Source: an uncultured Phycisphaerales bacterium
GTDB lineage: Bacteria; Planctomycetota; Phycisphaerae; Sedimentisphaerales; Anaerobacaceae
Length of the DNA: 64,000 nucleotides
Reading direction: 5' to 3'
NCBI GenBank assembly: GCA_937927975.1
Contig: CALEZT010000187.1
Coordinates: 1 to 64,000 of the forward strand
A program made the translations under genes and the position numbers. Each line of letters opens with the position of its first letter. The first letter of the stretch is position 1. This document shows positions 1-7,608 of the stretch, piece after piece. The notes under the pieces are model-generated. The model made no database searches and had not been told where the DNA came from. It saw only the letters and a program-made list of their open reading frames with translations.

Positions 1-1285
1 TGACCTCGATCAATTGGTCGTGCCAGGCGCCGATGAGGTTGGTCATGCGTCCCGCAGCGTAGTCGAAGGGAAGGTCTTCGAGCCTGGCGGGGCACGACAT
101 CCCCGGCTCGCACCGGTCGCACAGATGGCATTCCAGGCCGATCATCAACGGCAGGTCGATGCTGACCGCGTCCGCGCCGCAGATGATCGCCTTGGCCATA
201 TGTTCGGCCAGGGCGATGCCGCCGCCGGCGATGAGCGTGATCTCGTCGCGGACGCCCTTCTCGATCAGTGTCGTGTGGATCCTGCGGATCATGTCCTTGA
301 GGAACAGGGGCTTGCCCACGCCGATCTGGTTGCCGTCGGCGTCGGCCAGAACGTGTACGACCTCGATCTCCGGCAGGCAAGCCAGCTCGATCGCACGCTC
401 TACGCCTGTGGCGTCCAGCGGCACCCGGACGGAGACGACGATGTTCGGATGCTTGTCCTTGATCCGTTTGATACGGCTCGTGACGTCCGGCCCATCGTAG
501 GTCTCCACGAGTCGGGTCTGGGCCAACGCGTCCGGCGGGACCACGGGCTCCTCCGGACTCAGGCAGAACGCCACGTAGGGCAGGATCTTGTTCGAGTCCT
601 CATGCAGAAACGGCAGTTCGGAGGGCCGGGCCATGGCGATCAGATCGGTGCGACGGGCCGCCTCGCGGACCGCGGGCCCGAGCTTGGGCAGCGTGTGTCG
701 CGAGGACTGCATATTCAGAATCAGCGGCATCTGGATCGAGAGGCATGGGGCGTCGGTTCGGAAGGACTCGCCTTTGAAGTTCAGGTAGGCGGGTTTCCGT
801 CCGATGTCCACGGCGGTGCTGATGTACTCGCGGCCGTGAATGCCGTCGCGTGTGGGACGCACGATCTCGGACATGTCGGTCCACATCGAATCGAAGCCGG
901 GACCGGTGAAGGGGCCTCGATAGCCGGCGCCGGAAACCGGAATCTTGGCGGTCTCGGCCTGGGCCCAGGTCGTCTGGATGATCGCGGGCTTCCAGTAGGA
1001 GTTGCCCAGTCTCTCCCAGATGGGATTGACCGACAGCCGCAATAGGCCCTTGGTGCAGTTCTGCACGCAGGAGAAGCAGCCCATGCACTCGAAGAACAGC
1101 GTGTCGACGGCGTTGAGCGTGCGGACATAGTCGGCTTCCTGCCGATACCGGTCCCAGACGCAGGCCTTCTTCACGCAGTTGTGACAGCGGGCGCAATCCT
1201 CTCGCCAATCCACGACGCCGAACTTGCCGACGCGAGGCCGACGGGGCGGCACTGCCTTCGTTTCGATGTGATATTTCTCTGGCAT
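1..1285 (-). CDS. Fe-S/FMN glutamate synthase-like oxidoreductase (partial, runs off left edge)
   Basis: An uninterrupted minus-strand frame of 428 codons starts with ATG at 1285, 16 bases after the metF stop, and leaves the window at base 1. The N-terminus carries two ferredoxin-like cysteine clusters: C31, C34, C37, C42 and C67, C70, C73, C77. The following part resembles the FMN-binding catalytic barrel of the glutamate synthase large subunit, with a glycine-rich 'LIAGGGIALAEHM' strand, 'GADAVSID', and a late cysteine patch (CHLCDRC, then MSCPARL) where GltB carries its own cluster ligands. No glutaminase domain precedes it. The family includes stand-alone FMN domains of often unknown substrate. 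Being third in an operon after an MvhD-like protein and MetF suggests an electron-transfer partner of MetF rather than an ammonia-assimilating enzyme; that is inference. The C-terminus lies outside the window. Confidence 0.8.
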   Translation of the reverse strand, partial: MPEKYHIETKAVPPRRPRVGKFGVVDWREDCARCHNCVKKACVWDRYRQEADYVRTLNAVDTLFFECMGCFSCVQNCTKGLLRLSVNPIWERLGNSYWKPAIIQTTWAQAETAKIPVSGAGYRGPFTGPGFDSMWTDMSEIVRPTRDGIHGREYISTAVDIGRKPAYLNFKGESFRTDAPCLSIQMPLILNMQSSRHTLPKLGPAVREAARRTDLIAMARPSELPFLHEDSNKILPYVAFCLSPEEPVVPPDALAQTRLVETYDGPDVTSRIKRIKDKHPNIVVSVRVPLDATGVERAIELACLPEIEVVHVLADADGNQIGVGKPLFLKDMIRRIHTTLIEKGVRDEITLIAGGGIALAEHMAKAIICGADAVSIDLPLMIGLECHLCDRCEPGMSCPARLEDLPFDYAAGRMTNLIGAWHDQLIEV

Positions 1286-1301
1286 GGAATTACCCGGACA
1301 A

Positions 1302-2210
1302 TTACAGGCTTGCGGCCGCACGGAGTTTCTGTACGATGCTCTCTTTGCCGCCCGAGACGATGTGAAGGCCGCGGACGCCTTTCATGGCCTTGAGCTTGGC
1401 GATGATCTCGGCGCAGATTGTGAGGCCCTCTTCTTCCTGGGCTGCCGCGTTGCCGGCGGTTTTCAGTCTGGCGACGACGGCATCGGGGATCGAGAGGTCG
1501 GTGTGCGTGGCCCGCAGCGTTTCGGCCTCCTCGACGCTCGTCAAGGGCAGCACGCCCGCCAGGATCGCGGTTCTGTCGATGAGCTTCTCTTTGCGCGCAG
1601 CCTCCAGCCAGGCGGCGAAGCCGTCCACGTCGAAGACCGGATGCGTCTGGAGGAAATCGGCGCCCGCCTCGATCTTCTTGGCGAGCTGAATCATGTTCAG
1701 GTCGAGCGGCTTAAGGTATGGATTCACCACCGTTCCGATCAGCAGCGAGAACTTGCCGGCGATGGGCGTGCCGTCGAGAAGCATCCCTTTGTCACGCATC
1801 TGCCGGGCGGTCCAGACGAGTTGGATCGCGTCGAGGTCGTAGACGTTGGCCGAGTCGGGGCACTTCGTGAGGCTTTGATGGGTGCCCGAGGTGCAAAGGA
1901 CGTTGCGGACGCCCAGGATGGAAGCGCCCAGCAGGTCGGACTGCAAGGCGATGCGGTTGCGGTCCCGCGTGACGACTTGATAGATCGGCTCAACGCCCAG
2001 GCCCAGCAGGGCCGAGGAGGCGGCGATGCTCGATATTCCGACGCCGCTATGATTGTCCGCAACGCTCACCGCGGCCAGGCTGTTGCCCATGGTCTCCATG
2101 GCGGCCTTGACCGTCGAGGCGTCCGCCGCAGCGGGCGGCAGATACTCGGCGGTGATGACGAATTCCCCCGACTTGATCCTGCTCGCAAGCGTTCCATTCG
2201 AGGTCTTCAT
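1302..2210 (-). CDS. metF: 5,10-methylenetetrahydrofolate reductase
   Basis: A 302-residue protein of the MTHFR family, an FAD-binding TIM barrel that interconverts methylene- and methyl-tetrahydrofolate in the cytoplasm. Family-like segments are 'FVITAEYLPP' near the N-terminus (the EVFPP-type strand), 'GVRNVLCTSGTH' in the flavin-binding middle, and 'KKIEAGADFLQTHPVFD' (the family's AGADFxQTQ-type strand). The ATG at 2208-2210 overlaps the stop of the MvhD-like gene (ATGA), so the two are probably translationally coupled. In acetogens and related anaerobes a MetF next to MvhD/Hdr-type Fe-S subunits takes electrons from ferredoxin or hydrogenase partners instead of NAD(P)H. That role is inferred here from context. 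A role in methionine synthesis alone cannot be excluded. Confidence 0.9.
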   Translation of the reverse strand: MKTSNGTLASRIKSGEFVITAEYLPPAAADASTVKAAMETMGNSLAAVSVADNHSGVGISSIAASSALLGLGVEPIYQVVTRDRNRIALQSDLLGASILGVRNVLCTSGTHQSLTKCPDSANVYDLDAIQLVWTARQMRDKGMLLDGTPIAGKFSLLIGTVVNPYLKPLDLNMIQLAKKIEAGADFLQTHPVFDVDGFAAWLEAARKEKLIDRTAILAGVLPLTSVEEAETLRATHTDLSIPDAVVARLKTAGNAAAQEEEGLTICAEIIAKLKAMKGVRGLHIVSGGKESIVQKLRAAASL

Positions 2211-2635
2211 GCTGCGTTCTCCCTGCGAGCCGCAGTCGATTCCGTGCGGAGGACGGCGATCTGGGCGGTCGTCGTTTGAAGCTGGTTCTGAAACTGCTCG
2301 ATTCTCATCACGACCTCATCGAGGTTGCCCTGGCCTTTCGCGACGGACAGGACACGGTTCTTGCCGAGGCCGACTTCCTCCATCAAAGCCTCGACGGCTT
2401 GGGCCCGCTTGGACGCCCGCAAGGCGCCTTCGAGATTGCGACAATCCTCCGTCCGGCAGCCGCAGAGCACGACGCCGTCGGCGCCGCTCTCAAAGGCCTT
2501 GACCATGTAGGGGATGGTGATCTTGCCGGAGCAGGGCAGGCCAAGCATCTTGAGGTCGTCGTCACCGAATCGGGTCGCGATCTGTCGGGCCTCGCTCTCG
2601 GTCATGCTGTTGGAGCAGTAGAAAAGCTGTATCAT
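2207..2635 (-). CDS. MvhD/FlpD-like hydrogenase iron-sulfur subunit
   Basis: A 142-residue protein related to the MvhD / F420-non-reducing hydrogenase delta subunit family, which passes electrons between a hydrogenase or formate dehydrogenase and heterodisulfide reductase. Diagnostic parts are 'LPCSGKI' (C35), 'FESGADGVVLCGCRTEDC' (C58, C60, C65), and the 'RVLSVAKGQ' region near the C-terminus. The usual N-terminal CNWC pair is reduced to a single cysteine (FYCSN, C7), so cluster ligation may differ from canonical MvhD. I chose ATG 2635 over an upstream in-frame codon because homology starts at MIQLFYC and a GGAAATGGA purine stretch precedes it. It is the first gene of the operon and overlaps metF by 4 bases. 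No HdrA/B/C gene is visible; more of the complex may lie past the left edge. Confidence 0.82.
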   Translation of the reverse strand: MIQLFYCSNSMTESEARQIATRFGDDDLKMLGLPCSGKITIPYMVKAFESGADGVVLCGCRTEDCRNLEGALRASKRAQAVEALMEEVGLGKNRVLSVAKGQGNLDEVVMRIEQFQNQLQTTTAQIAVLRTESTAARRENAA

Positions 2636-2774
2636 TGGTCCATTTCCAGTCAATTGTGCTTGACCCAAACGCAGACTGCGGGGACAATTGCGAAGTAGCC
2701 TGACGCCGACTCGCGGCCGGGGCGTTGCTCCCGAACGCGGATTCGCAAATGTCACGAAACGGCAAGAACAGGAG

Positions 2775-2868
2775 GGGCAAGGCTTGTTTGCTCTCGGCTG
2801 CCGCTAATCAGCAGAGGGGGTCGCCAAGCACGGGATTCCGCGCCTGGCAGCCCAAGCAAGCCTTGCCC
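2775..2868. repeat. Intergenic inverted repeat
   Basis: Arms at 2775-2790 and 2853-2868 (GGGCAAGGCTTG followed by TTTG or CTTG) are complementary at 15 of 16 positions around a loop of about 62 bases. Inside it a second pair, GGCTGCC/GGCAGCC, nests. It sits between the 3' end of the 2917 gene and the 5' end of the MvhD-like gene. There is no U-tract on either strand, so it is not a standard intrinsic terminator. It could be a dispersed palindromic repeat. Confidence 0.5.
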
Positions 2869-2916
2869 ACAACCCAACGCTCTCTGTAGTTGCCATCACG
2901 TTCTGTGTCCCAATTC

Positions 2917-3255
2917 TCACTGGCGACTGAAGCGGGCCAGAAAATCCAGGTAGTGCCTCAGAAGCCACATTTTCTCCATGAACTCCGGCCATCCGCACGA
3001 GGGCTTGAACGCCGGCCCGGCGGACTCCGGATCCCCGCCCGGCGACTCCTCAACGGCCTCCGGCACGATCATGACGCCGGAATGTGCGGCGTGCTGAAGC
3101 TCTCCCCAGATCTCATCCCAGGCGTTCAGGGCGTCCTGGGTGACGCTGCCAACGACGTTCTGGAAATGCTTCAACTCGATTTCGGGCGAAGGCGCCTTCG
3201 CGATCGTCCGCGACTGCTCACCGTCGAACTTCAGTAGTTTCAGGCTTTGGTTCAT
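2917..3255 (-). CDS. Hypothetical protein
   Basis: An open frame of 112 residues from ATG 3255 (a TTG 48 bases further upstream is a possible alternative). I recognise no family. It is soluble, without signal peptide or membrane segment, and has a mixed helical composition with aromatic-rich ends (WDEIWGELQHAAHSG, then MEKMWLLRHYLDFLARF). It lies on the same strand between the sigma-54 regulator (3534) and the MvhD-metF operon but is separated from both by about 280 bases. Coding status is supported by amphipathic composition and lack of a better candidate on the other strand, not by homology. Confidence 0.5.
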   Translation of the reverse strand: MNQSLKLLKFDGEQSRTIAKAPSPEIELKHFQNVVGSVTQDALNAWDEIWGELQHAAHSGVMIVPEAVEESPGGDPESAGPAFKPSCGWPEFMEKMWLLRHYLDFLARFSRQ

Positions 3256-3533
3256 ACGATCCGATAAGAAATGCAAGAGCTGTGCCAGGAATGTGGACGG
3301 CAATGGAAGGAGCGTATCTGCTTTAATGGAAAGGACTTATGAGATCTGGGCCCAAAGGCGTAAGCTCGGAGAATGCTGCGGTAAGTGGTACACTACGTGT
3401 GCCACGGCTCAAGAATTGGACCAGAGGCCGCTCCAATGGGACATGCGTGTTGCCGGGGGATGTTCTTGATTCCAGCCTGCTGATGGCGGACCAGCGTCGC
3501 GGCTTCTGGAGATCAACAGTCAACCATCAAAGA

Positions 3534-5915
3534 TCAACCTTCGCCCGTCCCTTCGATCCCAAACTCCTCCATTCGCTTTCGGAGGGTGGTTCGGCTCAGG
3601 CCCAGTTTGGCGGCCAGGGTTCGCTGGCTCATGCCTTCGGCCAGGGCCCGGGCGATGATCGTTCGCTCGATCGACGCGTGCAACTGTTCCCTGGCGCCGG
3701 CGGATTCTTCGGCAGTCTTGTAGCACCGTTCGATCAGGGCTCGGATCTCTGCTTCGAGTCCCGCGCTGTCGGACCGACCTTTGCGGGGGCGAGAGGTTGG
3801 GACGTTGGCCAGGATCTCCGCCGGCAGGATGCTCGCGGTCAGCGTGTTGCCGGGGCTCATCACGACCGCGTGCTCGATGCAGTTCTCAAGTTCGCGGACG
3901 TTGCCGGGCCAGGAGTATTCCAGCAGCCGGTCGAGGACCTCGCGCGTGATCTTGGTCACGCTCTTGCCGTTCTCGCGGTTGTACTTCTCGAGGAAATGAT
4001 CGACCAGCAGGGGGATGTCCTCGCGTCTTTCCCGCAAGGGAGGCAAGTGGATCGGCACGACGTGCAGCCGGTAGTAGAGATCCTGTCGGAATCGGTCCTC
4101 GCGGACCGCCACCTTCAGGTCCATGTTCGTGGCGGCCACAATCCGCACGTCGCCCCGCAGGGTCCGCGCGCCGCCGACCGGTTCGAACTCGCCTTCCTGC
4201 AGGACGCGAAGGACCTTGACCTGCACCCGCGGGCTCATTTCGGAGACCTCGTCGAGGAACAGCGTTCCTTTGTCGGCCAACTCAAACCGGCCCTTGCGGT
4301 TCTGGATCGCGCCGGTGAACGCGCCTTTGACGTGTCCGAACAGCTCGGATTCCAACAACGTCTCCGGCAGGGCCCCGCAATTGACCTTGACCAGCGGGCC
4401 CTTGGATCGCGGGCTGTTGTAGTGGATCACGTTGGCGACGAGTTCCTTGCCGGTGCCGGTCTCGCCGCTGATGAGGATGGGAGCATTGGATTTGGCCGCG
4501 GTTGCTGCGGTCGCGAGCACCTGCTGGACCGTCTTGCTCTGGCCGATGAGGTTCTCCAATCGATAGCGGCTTCGCAGTTCCCGCACGGTTTGCTCGTCGC
4601 GGAGCAGGATCTCGTCTTTGTCGACTTTCAACAGTTGATTGATCTTGAGCACCTGCGACACCAGCGATGCGACGATCGACAGAAGTCGCAGGTCCTTGTC
4701 GAGCGTCGCTTCGGCCGCGAAGGGGCGGTCCACGCTCAGCGCGCCGACGGTCTCATTATCCACCTTCAGCGGCACGCAGATGAATGCGATGGGCCAGGCG
4801 GCGTCCACCCGTCGGGCGGCGGTTCGGTCCAGGAAACGCGGGTCTTTGTGGATGTCCGGCGCGATCGTGGGCAGGCCGGTCTTGACGACGTGGCCGGTGA
4901 TGCCTTCTCCGATGTCGTATTCGCCCCTCGCCCGCTCGGCGGCAGAGAGCCCGTGGGCGGCCGCGATCCGCAGCTTGCCGGTCGCGCGGTCGAGCAGGAC
5001 GACCGTGCCGCGAATCATGCCCAGCTCGCTGGCCAGGACGGTCATCGTCTCTTCGAGAAACGCGCTTGGGGTCAAGGCGGTGCCGAGGGCCTCGCCCATG
5101 CGGGTCAGGAGGCTCAGTTCGCGGTCTTCCCGCGATTCGGCGGCGATGGCCAGCTTGCCGTCGACGATCCGGAACCACTGGGGCACGCCGATCGCGGTGC
5201 TGCGCCGGTTGGCGGCCTTGCGAAGCGTCAGTGTTCGCAGGCCGCGGGAGATCCCGATCTCGAGGACAACCTGGGTGATGTGTCGCACCTTGGCGAGGAA
5301 GCGTGGCGAATGCGCTTCGGTTTCGAGAAGCCAGTAGGCGATGGTGCTCAGGTCGAAGAGCCTCGGGCAGATGTGCCCGAAGAACCGCAGGACCACGTCC
5401 TCGTCGCCCCAGAGGTCGAGCATGCCGGTGAGACTATCGAAGATGTATTGGGTGCTGGCTCCCGCGGCGGCCCCGGACTCGGTCAACGCCTTTTCGAGTT
5501 CCGCCGGGTCGGAGGGATTGGCCACGTGGACGACCGAGCCTCGCGCCGATTCCTCGGCCGACCTGTAGAAGTCGAGGAAGACCTGATCGTTGTTGCCCTT
5601 GCCCGACGAGAAGCAGTCCACGAGATGGAACGCGCCCTGCGACATGCCCTCGGAATAGGCTCGATAGACCGTCTGGGGCGAGCGGTTGAAGCTGATGTAC
5701 GTCACCGGGGAGCGCTCGGCCTCGCTGGCGGCCAGAAAGCTCGAAACGAACTTGTCCACCGGCGCGCCGGAATCCACTTCCCAGACGACGTTGTCGCCGG
5801 GCGAGAGGCCGCCCATCAGGTGGTCGATTTCCGCAATACCAGTTGTCAGCACTGACTTGCTCAACGTATGACCCGCAAACCACTTCAAAACGATCGCGAA
5901 CGATACACCTTCCAT
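3534..5915 (-). CDS. Sigma-54-dependent activator with KaiC-like and GAF sensor domains
   Basis: A transcriptional activator of about 793 residues. Order of domains: a KaiC/RAD55-like RecA-fold region (about 15-240; starts TGIAEIDHLMGGLSPGD, but the Walker A position reads EVDSGAP and lacks the GKT), a GAF domain (about 275-425), a sigma-54 AAA+ domain (about 455-690) with Walker A GETGTGKE at 484-491 and the sigma-54-contacting GAFTGA loop at 531-536, then a Fis-type helix-turn-helix at the C-terminus (SQRTLAAKLGLSRTTLRKRM). It should hydrolyse ATP to open RpoN holoenzyme promoters in response to a cytoplasmic signal. ATG 5915 was preferred over an upstream TTG at 6044 because homology starts soon after it. 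The gene is divergent from the Gfo/Idh/MocA gene at 6107. Its targets are unknown. Confidence 0.88.
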   Translation of the reverse strand: MEGVSFAIVLKWFAGHTLSKSVLTTGIAEIDHLMGGLSPGDNVVWEVDSGAPVDKFVSSFLAASEAERSPVTYISFNRSPQTVYRAYSEGMSQGAFHLVDCFSSGKGNNDQVFLDFYRSAEESARGSVVHVANPSDPAELEKALTESGAAAGASTQYIFDSLTGMLDLWGDEDVVLRFFGHICPRLFDLSTIAYWLLETEAHSPRFLAKVRHITQVVLEIGISRGLRTLTLRKAANRRSTAIGVPQWFRIVDGKLAIAAESREDRELSLLTRMGEALGTALTPSAFLEETMTVLASELGMIRGTVVLLDRATGKLRIAAAHGLSAAERARGEYDIGEGITGHVVKTGLPTIAPDIHKDPRFLDRTAARRVDAAWPIAFICVPLKVDNETVGALSVDRPFAAEATLDKDLRLLSIVASLVSQVLKINQLLKVDKDEILLRDEQTVRELRSRYRLENLIGQSKTVQQVLATAATAAKSNAPILISGETGTGKELVANVIHYNSPRSKGPLVKVNCGALPETLLESELFGHVKGAFTGAIQNRKGRFELADKGTLFLDEVSEMSPRVQVKVLRVLQEGEFEPVGGARTLRGDVRIVAATNMDLKVAVREDRFRQDLYYRLHVVPIHLPPLRERREDIPLLVDHFLEKYNRENGKSVTKITREVLDRLLEYSWPGNVRELENCIEHAVVMSPGNTLTASILPAEILANVPTSRPRKGRSDSAGLEAEIRALIERCYKTAEESAGAREQLHASIERTIIARALAEGMSQRTLAAKLGLSRTTLRKRMEEFGIEGTGEG

Positions 5916-6021
5916 TCTACCGTACAGCCAGGCTCTGTGGGGAAGAAAACTGAACCCAGGCCAATGCCGACCCGTCTGTCGGGCGCCGGGGCTTCTCGCA
6001 GAAGGCAACAAGACTGCAACG

Positions 6022-6050
6022 TTGACCCTCGCAGGTTGCTGCAATAAAAT
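6022..6050 (+). promoter_or_regulatory. Predicted sigma-70 promoter for the 6107 gene
   Basis: TTGACC (6022-6027) and TAAAAT (6045-6050) are separated by 17 bases, close to the housekeeping consensus, and lie about 57 bases before the ATG at 6107. The site is in the divergent region shared with the sigma-54 activator gene. Confidence 0.55.
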
Positions 6051-6106
6051 AGGCCATGCGACAAGGCGATCACCTGCCTGGCGACAGGCCGTGACTTCGA
6101 AAGGAA

Positions 6107-7489
6107 ATGATGATGAACGAACGAAGCAACCGAAACAAGAACGTCACCCGGCGTGAATTCCTGGGCGTCGCCGCTTTAAGTGCGGCTTTCACCATCGTGC
6201 CACGGCACGTCCTGGCGGGCTCGGGACAGCCGACGCCGAGCGACAAGCTGAACCTCGGCTGCGTGGGCGTGGGCGGCATGCAGGGCGGCAGCGACGTCAA
6301 CAGCGTCAGCAGCGAGAACATCTATGCTCTGTGCGACGTGGACGAGCGGAATCTGAACGCCACCGGAGCCAAGTACCCCAACGCCAAACGCTATCGTGAC
6401 TTCCGCCAGATGCTGGACAAAGAGTACAAGAACCTCCACGGGATCACCATCACAATCCCCGATCACATGCACGCCAGCGTGGCCCTGTGGGCGATGGAAC
6501 GAGGGCTCGGCGTCTATTGCCAGAAGCCGCTGACGCAGAGCGTCTGGGAGGCCAGGCTCCTGACCAAAGCCGCGCAGAAGTACAAGGTCCCCACCCAGAT
6601 GGGCAACCAGGGATACTCCTCGGTCGCGACGCGGATCGCCTGCGAGATCATGTGGAACGGCGATCTCGGCGATATCACCGAGGTCCACTCCTGGAGCGGC
6701 GGCGGCTTCTCCCGCGACGTCACGGCGTGGCCTCCCGTCGAAGAGGTCCCGAAGGAACTGGACTGGGACCTCTGGACCGGCCGGGCGCCCGAGCATCCAT
6801 ACAGCTCGAAGATTCACCCCTGGAACTGGCGAGGGTTCCTCGATTACGGCACGCAGATGATCGGCGACTGGGGGATTCACCAACTGGGTCCGGCCAACTG
6901 GGGTCTGCAACTGGGCAGCCCCACGAGCGTCGAGTGCACCGCGGTCGAAGGGGTGAACCCTGTCACGTATCCGCCTTATGCGTGCAAAATGGAGTTTCCC
7001 GAGCGTCCGAACAAGTACGTGGCGTCAGGAAAGATGCCCCCTGTGACGGTCTACTGGTATGAAGGCAGTCTGACGAGGGATTTCAAGCCGCCGGCCGGAC
7101 TGACGAGCCAGGATCTGAAGGATTTCAACGAGCTTTTCGTCGGGACCAAGGGCTTCATGGGCACCGGCAGTCGCGGCGAGAGCGTCCGACTGACCCCGGA
7201 ATCGAAGATGGAGGGCTTCCAGAGGCCGCCGGCGGTGCTGAAGCGGGTGAAGGGGCACTTCCAGGATTGGATCGAGTCCTGCAAGGGAGGCGAGCCCGCG
7301 TGCTCCAACTTCAGCATTGCAGGCCCCTACACCGAGTGGATGTTGCTCGGCGCGATCTGCTGGCGGTTCCCGAAGGAGAAACTTCTCTGGGACGGCAAGA
7401 ACCTGCGTTTCACCAACAACGAGAAGGCCAATGAGTACGTCAAGCCCCACTTCCGCAAGGGCTGGGAGCTCAAGGACATTGCAGTGTGA
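6107..7489 (+). CDS. Tat-exported Gfo/Idh/MocA family oxidoreductase
   Basis: A 460-residue NAD(P)-dependent sugar oxidoreductase of the Gfo/Idh/MocA family. A twin-arginine signal (TRREFLGVAALSAAF) occupies about residues 14-38, so the folded enzyme is exported. The Rossmann segment reads LGCVGVGGMQGG. The usual EKP motif appears as 'YCQKPLTQSVWEA', with Gln replacing Glu. The C-terminal half has the long family-specific beta sheet and 'GTQMIGDWGIHQLGPANWG'. Three ATG codons in a row follow AAAGGA; the first was taken. The substrate is not evident; relatives oxidise or interconvert sugars and inositols, and planctomycetes carry many Tat-exported copies. The next gene, a FAD oxidoreductase, follows on the same strand after about 120 bases. 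Confidence 0.9.
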   Translation: MMMNERSNRNKNVTRREFLGVAALSAAFTIVPRHVLAGSGQPTPSDKLNLGCVGVGGMQGGSDVNSVSSENIYALCDVDERNLNATGAKYPNAKRYRDFRQMLDKEYKNLHGITITIPDHMHASVALWAMERGLGVYCQKPLTQSVWEARLLTKAAQKYKVPTQMGNQGYSSVATRIACEIMWNGDLGDITEVHSWSGGGFSRDVTAWPPVEEVPKELDWDLWTGRAPEHPYSSKIHPWNWRGFLDYGTQMIGDWGIHQLGPANWGLQLGSPTSVECTAVEGVNPVTYPPYACKMEFPERPNKYVASGKMPPVTVYWYEGSLTRDFKPPAGLTSQDLKDFNELFVGTKGFMGTGSRGESVRLTPESKMEGFQRPPAVLKRVKGHFQDWIESCKGGEPACSNFSIAGPYTEWMLLGAICWRFPKEKLLWDGKNLRFTNNEKANEYVKPHFRKGWELKDIAV

Positions 7490-7608
7490 TCTTACCCGGC
7501 GCATCGGGGCGGGATGGTGATTTTCCCTTGAAAACCTCGTCGCCACAGGCTATCTTCGCATGTACGTCATGTGATGCGAATCGCCGCATTTTGCTGCAGG
7601 AGGTGCCT

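Noticed and set aside
14..1045. Plus-strand frame of 343 codons at the left edge
   Set aside because: The minus strand carries the Fe-S/FMN protein without interruption, in operon spacing with metF.
2636..3533. Sigma-54 (-24/-12) promoter near the regulator or the MvhD operon
   Set aside because: I looked for TGGCAC-N5-TTGC in the local intergenic stretches on both strands and found only partial matches (for example TGGCAC near 3400 without the -12 element).
3339..5855. Plus-strand frame of 838 codons over the sigma-54 activator
   Set aside because: The minus strand encodes clear GAF, AAA+ and Fis domains. The plus-strand translation has no recognisable motif.
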